Below, one piece after another: positions 9,256 to 23,199 of a DNA stretch of 64,000 nucleotides. Position numbers and translations under genes: made by a program. Location of the stretch: positions 186,001 to 250,000 of the forward strand of contig JAHFRD010000001.1 of NCBI GenBank assembly GCA_023258975.1. The letters run 5' to 3'. The notes below the pieces were generated by a model. It did not search any database, was not told where the DNA came from, and was given only the letters and a program-made list of their open reading frames with translations. Position 1 is the stretch's first letter; each line of letters starts with the position of its first letter. The DNA is from Hydrogenophilales bacterium (lineage in GTDB: Bacteria; Pseudomonadota; Gammaproteobacteria; Burkholderiales; Thiobacillaceae).

Positions 9256-10101
9256 ATGCCCTCCATTCACGAACTCACCCGCGAAGAAGCCGAAAGGCTG
9301 GTCGCGGCCATCGGCATTCCGCCCCGGCCGGCGGTGGTGCTGACGGTAATGGACGAGAAATCGAAGGAAGAGCCCGACCTCATGGTCATCGGCGACGCCA
9401 TCTCGCGCGACGTCGGGGTGGCGGCGGCGTTGCTGAAGACCGTCAACTCACCGCTGTTCGGCCTGCGCAACCCGGTTCGCTCCATCCCGCACGCGGTCAG
9501 CCTGTTGGGCCTGCGCCAGGTTTCCACCCTGGTCAACAGCCTGGCCTTGAAAACCACGCTCAACGCCCAGGGCATCGAGCGTTTCTGGGATCAATCCGCG
9601 CGCATCGCCATGCTCTCGGCCTGGCTGGCCGGAAAACTGGGGCATGACCGCGACAGCGCGCATTTGTTCGGCCTGTTCCGCGATGCCGGCATTCCCCTGC
9701 TGATGCGCCGCTTCAAGGACTACAAGGACACCCTGCGGCTTGCCAACCAGGATGCCGCGCGGGGGTTCACCGAAATCGAGGACGAGCGCCACGGCATGAA
9801 CCACGCCATTGTCGGCGCCATCGTCGCGCGCAACTGGTTGCTGCCGGATGCCTTGCGCGAAGCCATCCTGCGCCACCATGACGCGACGCTGTTTTCCGGC
9901 CAGGCGGCATCGGAAGTCAAGAATCTGGTGGCCCTATCCCATCTGGCCGGGCAAATCGAGAGCCGCGCGACGCGCAACCAGAACGACAGCGAATGGAGCC
10001 GTATTGCCGGGCCCTCTCTGGCATGGCTCATGCTGGGTGACGAGGACGTACACGATCTGACCCAGTCGGCCGCCTCGTTATTGCTCGAAGATACGCTTTA
10101 G
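9256..10101 (+). CDS. HDOD domain protein
   Basis: A 281-aa protein that is almost entirely an HDOD (degenerate HD-related output) domain: it has SRDVGVAAALLKTVNSPLFG and SIPHAVSLLGLRQVSTLVNS, the core of the family, followed by a helical region with HHDATLF near residue 210. HDOD proteins lack the full HD catalytic set and act in signalling, often with chemotaxis or c-di-GMP circuits. The start codon at 9256 follows a short hairpin region. The oxoprolinase gene begins 9 bp later, so the two could share a transcript, without any obvious functional link. Confidence 0.88.
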   Translation: MPSIHELTREEAERLVAAIGIPPRPAVVLTVMDEKSKEEPDLMVIGDAISRDVGVAAALLKTVNSPLFGLRNPVRSIPHAVSLLGLRQVSTLVNSLALKTTLNAQGIERFWDQSARIAMLSAWLAGKLGHDRDSAHLFGLFRDAGIPLLMRRFKDYKDTLRLANQDAARGFTEIEDERHGMNHAIVGAIVARNWLLPDALREAILRHHDATLFSGQAASEVKNLVALSHLAGQIESRATRNQNDSEWSRIAGPSLAWLMLGDEDVHDLTQSAASLLLEDTL

Positions 10102-10110
10102 CGAGCGCCC

Positions 10111-13716
<3,606 letters not shown>

Positions 13717-13859
13717 TCCCGCCGGTATTCAACCCGCCAGGCCAGGAAGACCAGTCGAGCTGACGTTGTCGCGGCCGCGCTTTCCTTGAAAATGCGGCGG
13801 CGGCATCCCTTCCCGCATTGTTTTGTCCCCACCCTGGCTGGTTCCCTGGCGAATCCTCC

Positions 13860-13886
13860 TCAAGTTTGTCGCCGCCTTGCCGTAAA
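13860..13886 (+). promoter_or_regulatory. Sigma-28 (FliA) promoter for the chemotaxis receptor gene
   Basis: TCAAGTTT, then exactly 11 bp, then GCCGTAAA. The FliA consensus is TAAAGTTT-N11-GCCGATAA, so the match is 7 of 8 and 6 of 8 bases with perfect spacing. It lies 37 bp before the ATG of a methyl-accepting chemotaxis protein, the usual target of this sigma factor. The rest of the 207-bp gap after the oxoprolinase gene shows no gene. Confidence 0.7.
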
Positions 13887-13923
13887 CCGGGGGCACACGA
13901 CTTACCCATGACCGAGGCTCTCC

Positions 13924-15552
13924 ATGCTGAACCTGCGCAAGTTCAAGATTCGCACCCAACTAATCACCCTGCTGGCTTCCGTCGTGGCCCTGTTCCTGAT
14001 TTCCACCCTGGTTTCCTGGCAGGCGCTGAACCGCGCCAAGGCGGAATTCACCAGCTTCATCAATCAGGAACAGCGAGTGCTCCTCAACTACACCGAGCTG
14101 TACGCCAACGGCCTGCAAATGGGCCAGGCCCTGCGCAACATCATCCTCGACCCGGCCAACCCCAAGGCCTATGAGAACTTCGAGAAAGCCAGCGACACGA
14201 TGGACAAGCTGTTGGGCGAGACCCGCTCCCTGGTCGGTTCCGGCAACAAACAGGCGGAAGCGCTTGCCAAGGTGGCGGAGGCACGCGAACGCCAGAAGAG
14301 CCTGCAAACGGGAATCCGCGACCTGGTGAAACAGGCCAATATCGAAGAAGCCAAAACCCGCCTGAACAAGAGCGAAACCCCGGTCTGGCGCGAGATCCGG
14401 CAAGCCCTGCTGGATCTGATAAAAGACCAGAAAGCCGTGATCGGCGAGCGCGAGGCGGCCGTGCAGCGGAATACCGAGAATGCCCAGACCATCGCCCTGA
14501 TCCTGACCATCGTCGCGGTTCTTGTCGGTCTCGGCATCGCGCTGGGCATCGTCGCCAGCATCCTGTCCCAACTCAATCTGCTCGGGCAGTCCATCGAAGC
14601 CCTGGCCGCCGGGGAAGCCGACCTCACCGCGCGCCTGCAAATCCAGGGCGACAACGAGTTGTGCCGCATTTCCATCGCCTTCAACCGCTTTGTTTCCGGC
14701 CTGCAAACGCTGGTCAACGGCGTCAAGGGCAATGCCGGACAACTGCACGCGCTCTCCGCCAATCTGGCGCAAGCCTCCTCGGGCCTGCGCGGCGCCACCG
14801 CCGACCAGACCGGCGCGGTCACCTCCACCGCCGCCGCAGTGGAACAGATGTCCGCCAGCATCGCCTCGGTGGCGGACAACGCCGAACAGGTCAAGGAAGT
14901 CTCCGCGCGCAGCGCCGATTACTCAGACCAGGGCCTCGAACGCATGAAGCATCTCGACCAGGCCATGAACAGCGTGCAGAGCGCGGTCAAGGGCATGTCC
15001 GATTCCGTCGAGAAATTCCTCGGCAGCACCCAGGCCATCATCGGCGCCACCCAGCATGTGAAGGACATCGCCGAACAGATCAACCTGCTCGCGCTCAATG
15101 CCGCCATCGAGGCCGCCCGCGCCGGAGAACAGGGGCGCGGCTTCGCCGTGGTGGCCGATGAAGTCCGCAAACTGGCGGAAAAAACCGCGCAGTACGCCAA
15201 TGAAATCACCAAGGTCACCGCCGACCTCAACGCTCAGTCCGGCCAGGTCGAAACGGCCATCAAACAGGGCGAGGCCGCGCTGGAAGAAGGCTCGAACCGG
15301 GGCGGCGAAGTCTCGCGCATCGTCGAACAGGCGCACAGCGCCGTCCTCGAAGCGCGTCGCGGCATCGACGGAATCACCCATTCGGTGAAAGAACAGTCAC
15401 ACGCCAGCCACCTCATCTCGCGCAACATCGAACGCCTCGCCAACCTCGCTTCCGGTACCGAACACGCCATCGCCCAATCCGACCAGACCGTGCAGGAAAT
15501 GCGCCAGCTCGCCGACCTCCTGACCGGCACCGTGGGCCGCTTCCGTAGCTGA
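13924..15552 (+). CDS. Methyl-accepting chemotaxis protein
   Basis: A 542-aa inner-membrane chemoreceptor. Transmembrane helix 1 is near residues 13-33, a periplasmic helical sensor domain of about 150 residues follows (four-helix-bundle type), and helix 2 is near 186-212 ([20 protein letters not shown]). A HAMP segment follows, then the long cytoplasmic coiled coil with the hairpin tip that binds CheA and CheW ([20 protein letters not shown], then [20 protein letters not shown]). The ligand is unknown. A FliA-type promoter lies upstream. No other chemotaxis gene is nearby, so this is an orphan receptor that should feed a distant che cluster. Confidence 0.96.
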   Translation: MLNLRKFKIRTQLITLLASVVALFLISTLVSWQALNRAKAEFTSFINQEQRVLLNYTELYANGLQMGQALRNIILDPANPKAYENFEKASDTMDKLLGETRSLVGSGNKQAEALAKVAEARERQKSLQTGIRDLVKQANIEEAKTRLNKSETPVWREIRQALLDLIKDQKAVIGEREAAVQRNTENAQTIALILTIVAVLVGLGIALGIVASILSQLNLLGQSIEALAAGEADLTARLQIQGDNELCRISIAFNRFVSGLQTLVNGVKGNAGQLHALSANLAQASSGLRGATADQTGAVTSTAAAVEQMSASIASVADNAEQVKEVSARSADYSDQGLERMKHLDQAMNSVQSAVKGMSDSVEKFLGSTQAIIGATQHVKDIAEQINLLALNAAIEAARAGEQGRGFAVVADEVRKLAEKTAQYANEITKVTADLNAQSGQVETAIKQGEAALEEGSNRGGEVSRIVEQAHSAVLEARRGIDGITHSVKEQSHASHLISRNIERLANLASGTEHAIAQSDQTVQEMRQLADLLTGTVGRFRS

Positions 15553-15657
15553 GAGGAAAACGAAGGCGGCGCGACGCGCAGGCGAGGCCCAGGCGCTTGG
15601 CGAACGCCTTCTCCTCCCGGCTATCATGGCGGCAATCGCTCTGACACGAATGCCGCC

Positions 15658-16152
15658 ATGAATCTCTCCCGCCTGTTTCTGATTGCCGCCGGCCTGGCCG
15701 CGCCCGCCGCCCACGCCTTCGAAGTCGCCGAATTCAAGAGCGGCATGGCGCAAAACGAAGTCAAGACCCTGCTTATCGCCAACTGGAACTTCGACCGGAT
15801 AGTCGACCCCTCCGACGACGTGATCCTGGCCTACGACACCAACCCCGATATCGCCCGGCGTTACCAGTTCCGTTTCTGCAAGGGCAAGCTGGTCGGCTTC
15901 GAGCAGGACGTGCGGCCCTCGCTCAAGGCGCTGATCATCACCACCAACAATTACAACAACCAGTACGGCCAGCCGTCGCGCGTCTATTCCAACACCCACG
16001 TTGTCAGCAACGGCGAAAAAGCGGTGTTCGCGATGTTCTGGAAAAACGGCGTGGACACCATAGGCGTGAAATACATCGTCCTGCCCAACGTCGAACAAAT
16101 GAGCCTGGCCTTCGACACCGGCAACCTCTGCTACAGCACCCCGAGAATGTAA
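15658..16152 (+). CDS. Small secreted protein of unknown function
   Basis: A 164-aa protein with a clear Sec signal peptide (LFLIAAGLAAPAAHA, cleavage after AHA near residue 20). The mature part has alternating polar and hydrophobic segments and two cysteines, one in RFCKGK and one in NLCYS, which could form a disulfide. I do not recognise a family. It stands alone between the chemoreceptor and tmRNA. Probably periplasmic. Confidence 0.75.
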   Translation: MNLSRLFLIAAGLAAPAAHAFEVAEFKSGMAQNEVKTLLIANWNFDRIVDPSDDVILAYDTNPDIARRYQFRFCKGKLVGFEQDVRPSLKALIITTNNYNNQYGQPSRVYSNTHVVSNGEKAVFAMFWKNGVDTIGVKYIVLPNVEQMSLAFDTGNLCYSTPRM

Positions 16153-16340
16153 GCGTCGCTTCCCGCAAGTGGGAATATGACCACATGCCCATCGCAACGC
16201 GGGGTGATCCGCAGATTCGTTTCGTTCATGTTGATCACCATGTCCCAGATGATCAATCCAATTCCTACGCTTCAGACTCATTCCTCCTCGGAAACACACC
16301 CCCGCGTCCAGACTCATACCATGTTGGAAAAGACTCTTAC

Positions 16341-16369
16341 TTGACTGGTTGTAACCCCACGCGTAGATT
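16341..16369 (+). promoter_or_regulatory. Sigma-70 promoter for tmRNA
   Basis: TTGACT at 16341-16346 and TAGATT at 16364-16369 with a 17-bp spacer. Transcription would start near 16376, giving a pre-tmRNA with about 50 nt of leader to be removed by RNase P. The stretch 16153-16340 before it contains no gene that I can see. Confidence 0.6.
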
Positions 16370-16425
16370 CAATCGCCCGCCGGCTTGAACTTTTTTCGGC
16401 GGGACACACCTAAGCACTACCTTCT

Positions 16426-16786
16426 GGGGGCGATCTGGCTTCGACGTGGGTCGCGAAGCAGACAAGGGCATACCGAGGACCAGTTCCCTCGTAAATCCAG
16501 CTGGAATTTATTAGTCGCCAACGACGAAACCTACGCTCTGGCCGCTTGACGGTCAGACTCCGCACCGGTTGGTTCATGGGCCGGGCAGGGCAACCTGCAG
16601 TGGAGTCATTCACATGGACTCGCTTTGACTCGGGCCGCTTGAGTCGAAGTTAAATTAAGGTGGCTCGTCTGAACTCAGCCTGTCTGGCCGGCGGAGTTCG
16701 GATCAAAATCAGATGACCAGACTAAGTATGTAGAACTTGCTGTAGAGGATTTGCGGACGCGGGTTCGATTCCCGCCGCCTCCACCA
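16426..16786 (+). ncRNA. ssrA: Transfer-messenger RNA (tmRNA)
   Basis: Rescues stalled ribosomes and tags the broken peptide for proteolysis. The 5' end GGGGGCGATCTGGCTTCGAC pairs with the 3' end CGCCTCCACCA to form the alanyl acceptor stem, and GGTTCGATTCC gives the T arm. The CCA is encoded. The tag frame is at 16517-16549: GCC is the resume codon and the tag reads ANDETYALAA followed by TGA. This tag is the same as that known from Neisseria and fits a betaproteobacterium. It has a promoter before and an intrinsic terminator after it. SmpB is not encoded in the window. Confidence 0.97.
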
Positions 16787-16824
16787 TTTAACGTAGTAAA
16801 AACAGTATCTTGCAATAACGACCG

Positions 16825-16857
16825 ACCCCGCCGCACGCCAGTGTTGGCGGGGTTTTT
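16825..16857 (+). terminator. Intrinsic terminator of tmRNA
   Basis: ACCCCGCC and GGCGGGGT form a perfect 8-bp stem with a 13-nt loop, followed by a run of five T. It starts 39 bp after the tmRNA CCA end. Confidence 0.85.
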
Positions 16858-17185
16858 CGCTTATGGCTTGCGGACTTCGACACCCCGCCAACACCCCGTT
16901 TTTCCCCATTTCCAGCGTTTCTCTCGCTCTCTTCTCTCTTTCTTGCGGACGATCAAGTCACGAAGTCCGGAAGGCACATTCCTTTATATTCAAACACTTG
17001 ACATGCTCAATAATTAATCAATTTTGTTTTCGGTATTGGGTTGCAAAAAGGATTTTGAGAGAGAAAAACAGGATTGATGGCGTCCGGAGGATGGGGAAAG
17101 GTCATGGCTGCATTGGCCAGAAGCGCCATGCAAGGCTGCGATGCGGGTCTGCGTAGTCGCCTTTTGCTATGCTCGCCCCCTCCCC
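16858..17185. other. Gene-free stretch between the tmRNA terminator and the IS element
   Basis: About 330 bp, more AT-rich than its surroundings. Short frames exist but have no conserved look, with random composition and no ribosome-binding site. A perfect TTGACA lies at 16998-17003 but no matching -10 box follows at 16-18 bp. I looked for a copy of the tmRNA 3' end (a phage or island attachment repeat) and for integrase remnants and found neither. Confidence 0.5.
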
Positions 17186-17216
17186 TGAGGTAGGTTGAAA
17201 AAAAAGGAGTCCGACG
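17186..17216. repeat. IS3-family left inverted repeat
   Basis: Begins TGAGGTAGGTTGAAA and matches the reverse complement of 18425-18455 at most of its 31 positions, best in the inner AAGGAGTCC block. Confidence 0.9.
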
Positions 17217-17241
17217 ATTTGTAGAATGTGACAAACGGAGG

Positions 17242-17550
17242 ATGGAAATGGAACGGATACCCCGAGGGGTTTACACGCAGAAATTTCGCGAGCAGGCGGT
17301 CAAGCTGGTGCAGGTTGAAGGAGTGGGTATTGCAGAGGCGAGTCGTCGCCTATCACTCCCGGTAGGCAGCCTGAAGAAATGGCTATTGACGGCCCGGGCG
17401 GGCAAGCTTGGGGAGATTGGCAAAAGCCAGAAGCCGCTGACTGACTTGGAACTGGAACTGGCGCGAACCAAGAAGGAACTGGCCGAAGTCAAACTGGAAC
17501 GTGACCTGCTAAAAAAATGTGCGGCCTATTTCGCGAAGGAGTCGCGGTGA
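17242..17550 (+). CDS. IS3-family transposase OrfA
   Basis: A 102-aa DNA-binding subunit. Residues 10-55 form the helix-turn-helix (YTQKFREQAVKLVQ, then EASRRLSLPVGSLKKWL), and residues 72-95 a leucine-zipper-like coiled coil (LELELARTKKELAEVKLERD). The A7 run at 17511-17517, read A-AAA-AAA, is a standard -1 frameshift site that would join it to OrfB to make the active OrfAB transposase. Without the shift it acts as a regulator in known IS3 elements. Confidence 0.93.
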   Translation: MEMERIPRGVYTQKFREQAVKLVQVEGVGIAEASRRLSLPVGSLKKWLLTARAGKLGEIGKSQKPLTDLELELARTKKELAEVKLERDLLKKCAAYFAKESR

Positions 17551-18422
17551 AATATGGCCAGATTGAAGACCTGCGACAGCACCATCCGGTGGCAGCCATG
17601 TGCCGAGTTCTTGCGGTCTCAGAAAGCGGTTATCACGCCTGGCGTAAACGCCCAGCTTCACCCCGTGCTCAAGCAGAAACCCGGCTGGAAACAGAAATCC
17701 ATGCGGCGCACCAACGTACCCGCGCCACCTGTGGTCCGGAACGGTTACAAGCTGACTTGTCGGATCACGGTGTTCAGATCGGCATCCACCGCATCAAACG
17801 GATTCGTAAGAAGTTGGGGCTACGTTGCAAACAGAAGCGGAAGTTCAGGGTGACGACGGACTCGAAGCACGCGCTGCCCATTGCCCCGAATCGGCTTGAC
17901 CGGAAATTTGCCGTGGCGGCCCCCAATCGGGCGTGGGTCACCGACATCACCTACATCTCGACGGACGCGGGCTGGCTTTACCTGGCGGGTGTTAAAGACT
18001 TGTTCAATGGTGAACTGGTGGGCTACGCGATGCATGAGCGCATGACCATGAACCTGGTTTCACAAGCGTTGTTCAGGGCGATTTCTTGCAAACGTCCTGG
18101 GCCCGGGTTGATCCACCATTCAGACCGGGGTAGCCAGTATTGCGCTCACGATTACCAGGCCATGCTGAAGCAGTTCGGCATGACGCCTTCCATGAGTCGC
18201 AAGGGCAACTGTTGGGATAACGCACCCATGGAAAGTTTCTGGGGCTTGCTCAAGAATGAGTTAGTGCACCACCGCCGTTTTACCTCTCGGGAGCAGGCAA
18301 AACAGGAGGTCACAGAGTACATCGAGATGTTCTACAACCGCATGAGAAAGCAGGCGCGTCTGGGCTATCTCTCGCCTGCCGCTTTTACTCAGCAGTACTA
18401 TGCAAAGCAGATAACCGCTTAA
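17517..18422 (+). CDS. IS3-family transposase OrfB (DDE integrase domain)
   Basis: The 301-aa catalytic part, in the -1 frame relative to orfA and starting at the slippery site. It has an HTH_21-type segment (LAVSESGYHAWRKR), then the rve core with the DDE triad: Asp in WVTDITYIST, Asp in IHHSDRGSQYCA, and Glu in NCWDNAPMESFWGLLKNE with 35 residues between the second and third acidic residue in the usual way. No stop or frameshift breaks it. The ATG at 17517 is probably not the true start; translation comes from the frameshift. Confidence 0.95.
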   Translation: MCGLFREGVAVKYGQIEDLRQHHPVAAMCRVLAVSESGYHAWRKRPASPRAQAETRLETEIHAAHQRTRATCGPERLQADLSDHGVQIGIHRIKRIRKKLGLRCKQKRKFRVTTDSKHALPIAPNRLDRKFAVAAPNRAWVTDITYISTDAGWLYLAGVKDLFNGELVGYAMHERMTMNLVSQALFRAISCKRPGPGLIHHSDRGSQYCAHDYQAMLKQFGMTPSMSRKGNCWDNAPMESFWGLLKNELVHHRRFTSREQAKQEVTEYIEMFYNRMRKQARLGYLSPAAFTQQYYAKQITA

Positions 18423-18424
18423 CC

Positions 18425-18455
18425 CGTTGGACTCCTTGATTTCCGACTGACCTCA
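18425..18455. repeat. IS3-family right inverted repeat
   Basis: Reverse complement begins TGAGGTCAGTCGGAAA and pairs with the left repeat. It is followed after 2 bp by the guaA stop codon (18458-18460 on the minus strand). Confidence 0.9.
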
Positions 18456-18457
18456 GT

Positions 18458-20020
18458 TCACTCCCACTCAATCGTTCCCGGCGGTTTTCCGGTGATGTCG
18501 TAGGCAACGCGGTTGATGCCGCGGATTTCGTTGATGATGCGGTTGGATACCTTGGCGAGCAGGGCGTAGGGCAGTTCTGCCCAGTGCGCGGTCATGAAAT
18601 CCTGGGTCTGCACGGCGCGCAGGGCGACCACGTAGTCGTAGGTGCGGCCGTCGCCCATCACGCCCACCGCCTTCACCGGCAGGAAAACAGCGAACGCCTG
18701 CGAAGTTTTCTCGTACCAGCCGGACGCGCGCAGTTCTTCAATGAAGATATGGTCGGCGCGGCGCAGGAGTTCGGCATATTCTTTTTTCACTTCACCGAGG
18801 ATGCGCACGCCCAGGCCGGGGCCGGGGAAGGGATGGCGGTAGACCATGTCGTGCGGCAGGCCGAGAGCGACGCCGAGTTCGCGCACTTCGTCCTTGAACA
18901 GTTCGCGCAGCGGTTCCAGCAGCTTCAAGTGCATGTCATCGGGCAGACCGCCGACGTTGTGGTGGCTCTTGATGGCGTGCGCTTTCTTGGTCTTGGCGCC
19001 GGCGGATTCGATCACGTCCGGGTAGATGGTGCCCTGGGCCAGCCATTTGGCGTTTTCCAACTTGGCGGACTCGGCCTGGAACACGGCGACGAATTCGCCG
19101 CCGATGATTTTCCGCTTGCGCTCCGGGTCGCTGACGCCGGCGAGCTTGCCCATGAACTGCTCGGTGGCATCGACATGGATGACCTTGACGCCGAGGTTGT
19201 TGGCGAAGGTTTCCATCACCTGCTCGGCCTCGTTCAGGCGCAGCAGGCCGGTGTCGACGAACACGCAGGTGAGCTTGTCGCCGATGGCGCGGTGAATCAG
19301 CGCCGCCGCCACCGAGGAATCGACGCCCCCGGACAGACCCAGGATGACCTCGTCGGAACCGACCGTGGCCTGGATCTTGGCGACGGCTTCGGAGATGTAG
19401 TCCGGCATGTTCCAGTCCTGGCCGCAGCCGCACAGGTCATGCACGAAGCGGCCGAGGATGGCCTTGCCTTGCAGGGTGTGGGTGACTTCCGGATGGAACT
19501 GCACACCGTAGAAGCGCCGCTCGTCGTCGGCCATGCCGGCCACGGGTGTGGAGGCGTTGTCACAGATCACCTTGAAACCCGGCGGCAGAGCGACGACGCG
19601 GTCGCCGTGGCTCATCCAGACATCCATCCATGCCTTGCCATCGGGGTCGACACGATCCCGCACATCGGTGAGCAGGCGGGAATGCCCGCGCGCGCGCAGT
19701 TCGGCGTAGCCGTATTCATGGTGGCTGGCGTTCTCCACCTTGCCGCCCAGTTGCGCGGCCATGGTCTGCATGCCGTAACAGATGCCCAATACCGGCACAC
19801 CCAGCTCAAACACCACCTGTGGCGCGCGCGGCGTGTCGTCCTCGGTTACCGATGACGGCCCGCCGGAAAGGATCACCCCGGCCGGTGCGAAATCGCGGAT
19901 GAACTGCTCGGAAACGTCGTAGGGATGCAGTTCGCAGTAGACGTTGTGCTCTCGCACCCGGCGGGCGATGAGTTGGGTGTACTGGGAACCGAAGTCGAGG
20001 ATGAGGATTTTGGAGTGCAT
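18458..20020 (-). CDS. guaA: GMP synthase (glutamine-hydrolysing)
   Basis: Makes GMP from XMP, ATP and glutamine. The 520-aa protein has the N-terminal class I amidotransferase (catalytic Cys in [13 protein letters not shown] near residue 85, His in [12 protein letters not shown] near 172), the ATP pyrophosphatase P-loop [17 protein letters not shown] near 225, and the C-terminal dimer domain ending [12 protein letters not shown]. It lies 70 bp downstream of guaB, a conserved operon. The IS3 element abuts its stop codon and has separated it from whatever terminator once followed. Confidence 0.98.
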   Translation of the reverse strand: MHSKILILDFGSQYTQLIARRVREHNVYCELHPYDVSEQFIRDFAPAGVILSGGPSSVTEDDTPRAPQVVFELGVPVLGICYGMQTMAAQLGGKVENASHHEYGYAELRARGHSRLLTDVRDRVDPDGKAWMDVWMSHGDRVVALPPGFKVICDNASTPVAGMADDERRFYGVQFHPEVTHTLQGKAILGRFVHDLCGCGQDWNMPDYISEAVAKIQATVGSDEVILGLSGGVDSSVAAALIHRAIGDKLTCVFVDTGLLRLNEAEQVMETFANNLGVKVIHVDATEQFMGKLAGVSDPERKRKIIGGEFVAVFQAESAKLENAKWLAQGTIYPDVIESAGAKTKKAHAIKSHHNVGGLPDDMHLKLLEPLRELFKDEVRELGVALGLPHDMVYRHPFPGPGLGVRILGEVKKEYAELLRRADHIFIEELRASGWYEKTSQAFAVFLPVKAVGVMGDGRTYDYVVALRAVQTQDFMTAHWAELPYALLAKVSNRIINEIRGINRVAYDITGKPPGTIEWE

Positions 20021-20090
20021 GGCGGCGGCTCAATAGAAAAAAGGAGGGGCCGGCTACGAACACCCGCCCTCCTCTCCGGGGAGATGGTGG

Positions 20091-21581
<1,491 letters not shown>

Positions 21582-21590
21582 TTATACAGA

Positions 21591-21596
21591 CGCTGA
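21591..21596 (-). promoter_or_regulatory. Candidate -10 box of the guaBA operon
   Basis: A perfect TATAAT on the minus strand 40 bp upstream of the guaB start codon. The -35 region at 17-18 bp is AT-rich but has no good TTGACA match. Confidence 0.45.
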
Positions 21597-21760
21597 TGCC
21601 ACGCTAGAAGCCGAAAATCCGGATGCGCGGGTCTGCTTGACCCCCTGAAACGGCCTGCTAGGCTGGGATCGTTGCACCGTGATTTGCAGGTTGCAACACA
21701 CCATCCCAAAGGGCGGAAAGCCTTTTTCCCATGTAGTTCGATTCGAACAGGAGGGTGAAG

Positions 21761-22195
21761 ATGTCCATCACGTGGATCATGGTCGCCAACGCCAGTCAGG
21801 CCAAATTGTTCGCCAATCTCGGTCCGAAACAGGGGCTCCGGTTCATCAAGGAACTGGCGCACCCGGAAAGCCGCGAGAAGACATCCAATCTGGTCAGTGA
21901 TCGCTCTGGTTCGCGTACCGGAACCGGGCATGGCGCCTTCGTGCAGGCTACTGATCCAAAACACCATGAAGCTGAGCGTTTCGCCCAGGAAGTCTCTCGG
22001 GAACTGGACGATGGTCGTATCCGCAACGCCTACGATCGACTCATCCTCGTGGCCTCGGCCCCCTTTGTGGGCCTGATTAACAGCCGGTTGCCCGAACTGG
22101 TGAGGAGCAAGGTATCGGAGATCATCGACAAGGATTACACCCGCCTCCCGATCAAGGATCTGGCGGGTCATCTGGAAAGCTACGTGTACCTATAG
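21761..22195 (+). CDS. Host attachment-family protein (PF10116 type)
   Basis: A 144-aa protein with the layout of the family named from Agrobacterium attachment genes: WIMVANASQAKLFANLG at the N-terminus, a polar middle with DRSGSRTGTGHGAF and KHHEAERFAQEVSREL, and LILVASAPFVGLINSRLP near residue 95. The fold resembles the central domain of eRF1; the biochemical role is not known. The ATG at 21761 has the strong Shine-Dalgarno AGGAGG 6 bp upstream and is chosen over the in-frame GTG at 21755. Its stop codon overlaps that of thpR: CTATAG at 22190-22195 provides TAG on both strands. Confidence 0.85.
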   Translation: MSITWIMVANASQAKLFANLGPKQGLRFIKELAHPESREKTSNLVSDRSGSRTGTGHGAFVQATDPKHHEAERFAQEVSRELDDGRIRNAYDRLILVASAPFVGLINSRLPELVRSKVSEIIDKDYTRLPIKDLAGHLESYVYL

Positions 22196-22723
22196 CAGGG
22201 GCCAGCGGCCCAACTGCTCATAAAGCGCTCCCCCGGAGCGCAAGCTGGATCTGACCAGCACGAAATCCCGCGTGGGCCAACGTATCGGAGCCGGCGCGGG
22301 ATTTGTCATTTCCGCGTTGCAATCGGCTTGGCGCAGCAGGGTGACATGCGGAACATAGGGGCGCCGGTCGAATGGAATCCCCGCGCCGCTCAGACGCGTT
22401 TCGAGTTGCACCACCAGTTTCAGCAGGTCGGGCGGCGATTGGCTCGCCGCCAAATGGGCGACATGGTTGTGCCGCCAGCAATCGCAGCGGTCGAACCGCA
22501 TCTCGAATCTCGGCACCGTGACACCCTCGGCGGCGGCCATCAATTCCGGCAACCGGGTTGAATCCATCTCGCCGATGAAGGCCAGGGTGAGATGCAGGGT
22601 ATCCGGGCGGGTACGGCGACCGCCAAGCCGTTCATGCAATTTCCCGGCGACGGCATCCAGGCTGGTTCTGACTGCCGCGTCAGGCCAAAGCGCGAAAAAC
22701 ACCCGCATGCGCGGAGTATTCAT
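22190..22723 (-). CDS. thpR: RNA 2',3'-cyclic phosphodiesterase (2'-5' RNA ligase family)
   Basis: A 177-aa member of the 2H phosphoesterase superfamily. Both catalytic HxTx motifs are present, HLTLAFIG near residue 45 and HVTLLRQA near 125. The enzyme opens 2',3'-cyclic phosphates on RNA; the physiological substrate is unclear. The start at 22723 makes an ATGA overlap with the ispF stop, so it is translationally coupled; [10 protein letters not shown] five codons later is an alternative. It converges with the attachment-family gene and shares a palindromic stop. Confidence 0.92.
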   Translation of the reverse strand: MNTPRMRVFFALWPDAAVRTSLDAVAGKLHERLGGRRTRPDTLHLTLAFIGEMDSTRLPELMAAAEGVTVPRFEMRFDRCDCWRHNHVAHLAASQSPPDLLKLVVQLETRLSGAGIPFDRRPYVPHVTLLRQADCNAEMTNPAPAPIRWPTRDFVLVRSSLRSGGALYEQLGRWPLL

Positions 22724-23199
22724 GCACGGGCGATCAGGCACACCGCCTCCGCCGCGATGCCCTCACCGCGACCGGTGAAACCCAGCATCTCGGTAGTCGT
22801 GGCTTTTACATTCACCTGCGCCACACCCACATCGAGATCTATGGCGATGTTCTCGCGCATGCTCGGGATGTGCGGCGCCATGCGTGGAGATTGAGCAATG
22901 ATCGTGGCGTCCACGTTCCCGGTTTTCCAGCCCTGCCCCGCCAGCAATTCACCCACATGGCGCAACAGTTTGCGGCTGTCGATCCCCTTGAACCGGGGGT
23001 CGCTGTCGGGAAAATGCTTGCCGATGTCACCCAACCCGGCCGCGCCCAGCAGAGCATCGCAGATGGCATGCAGCAACACGTCCGCGTCCGAGTGGCCGAG
23101 CAGACCGCGTTCATGGGGAATATCGACGCCGCCGAGGATCAGGCGGCGCCCGGTGGCGAAAGCGTGTACATCGAAACCGTGGCCGATACGAATATTCAT
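22720..23199 (-). CDS. ispF: 2-C-methyl-D-erythritol 2,4-cyclodiphosphate synthase
   Basis: MEP-pathway enzyme that cyclises CDP-methylerythritol phosphate, releasing CMP. The 159-aa length is standard. The zinc ligands are in [11 protein letters not shown] (Asp and His near residues 9-11) and [20 protein letters not shown] (His near 43); the substrate loop [14 protein letters not shown] and C-terminal [21 protein letters not shown] are typical. Start at 23199. In many proteobacteria ispD lies directly upstream; here it is replaced by a 44-codon fragment that overlaps the start codon by 4 bp. Confidence 0.97.
   Translation of the reverse strand: MNIRIGHGFDVHAFATGRRLILGGVDIPHERGLLGHSDADVLLHAICDALLGAAGLGDIGKHFPDSDPRFKGIDSRKLLRHVGELLAGQGWKTGNVDATIIAQSPRMAPHIPSMRENIAIDLDVGVAQVNVKATTTEMLGFTGRGEGIAAEAVCLIARA

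Larger units (their letters stand above)
17186..18455 (+). mobile_element. Complete IS3-family insertion sequence
   Basis: A 1270-bp element with imperfect 31-bp terminal inverted repeats that start TGAGGT on both sides and share AAGGAGTCC in their inner part (left 17186-17216, right 18425-18455). It has the two overlapping frames orfA and orfB with an A7 slippery site, as in IS3-family elements. Flanks are CCC on the left and GTT on the right, so no target duplication is visible; it may be old, or formed by recombination. Its right end is 2 bp from the guaA stop codon. Both frames are intact, so it could still be active. Confidence 0.93.

Noticed and set aside
16751-17156. Short ORFs after tmRNA (for example at 16863-17156)
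   Set aside because: Random amino acid composition, overlap with tmRNA end and terminator, no start signals.
16787-17185. Attachment-site repeat or integrase remnant next to tmRNA
   Set aside because: No copy of the tmRNA 3' end and no integrase-like frame is visible in the window.
18584-20000. Long plus-strand open frames antisense to guaA and guaB (also 20097-21596)
   Set aside because: They mirror codon bias of guaA and guaB, contain no recognisable motif and have no ribosome-binding site.
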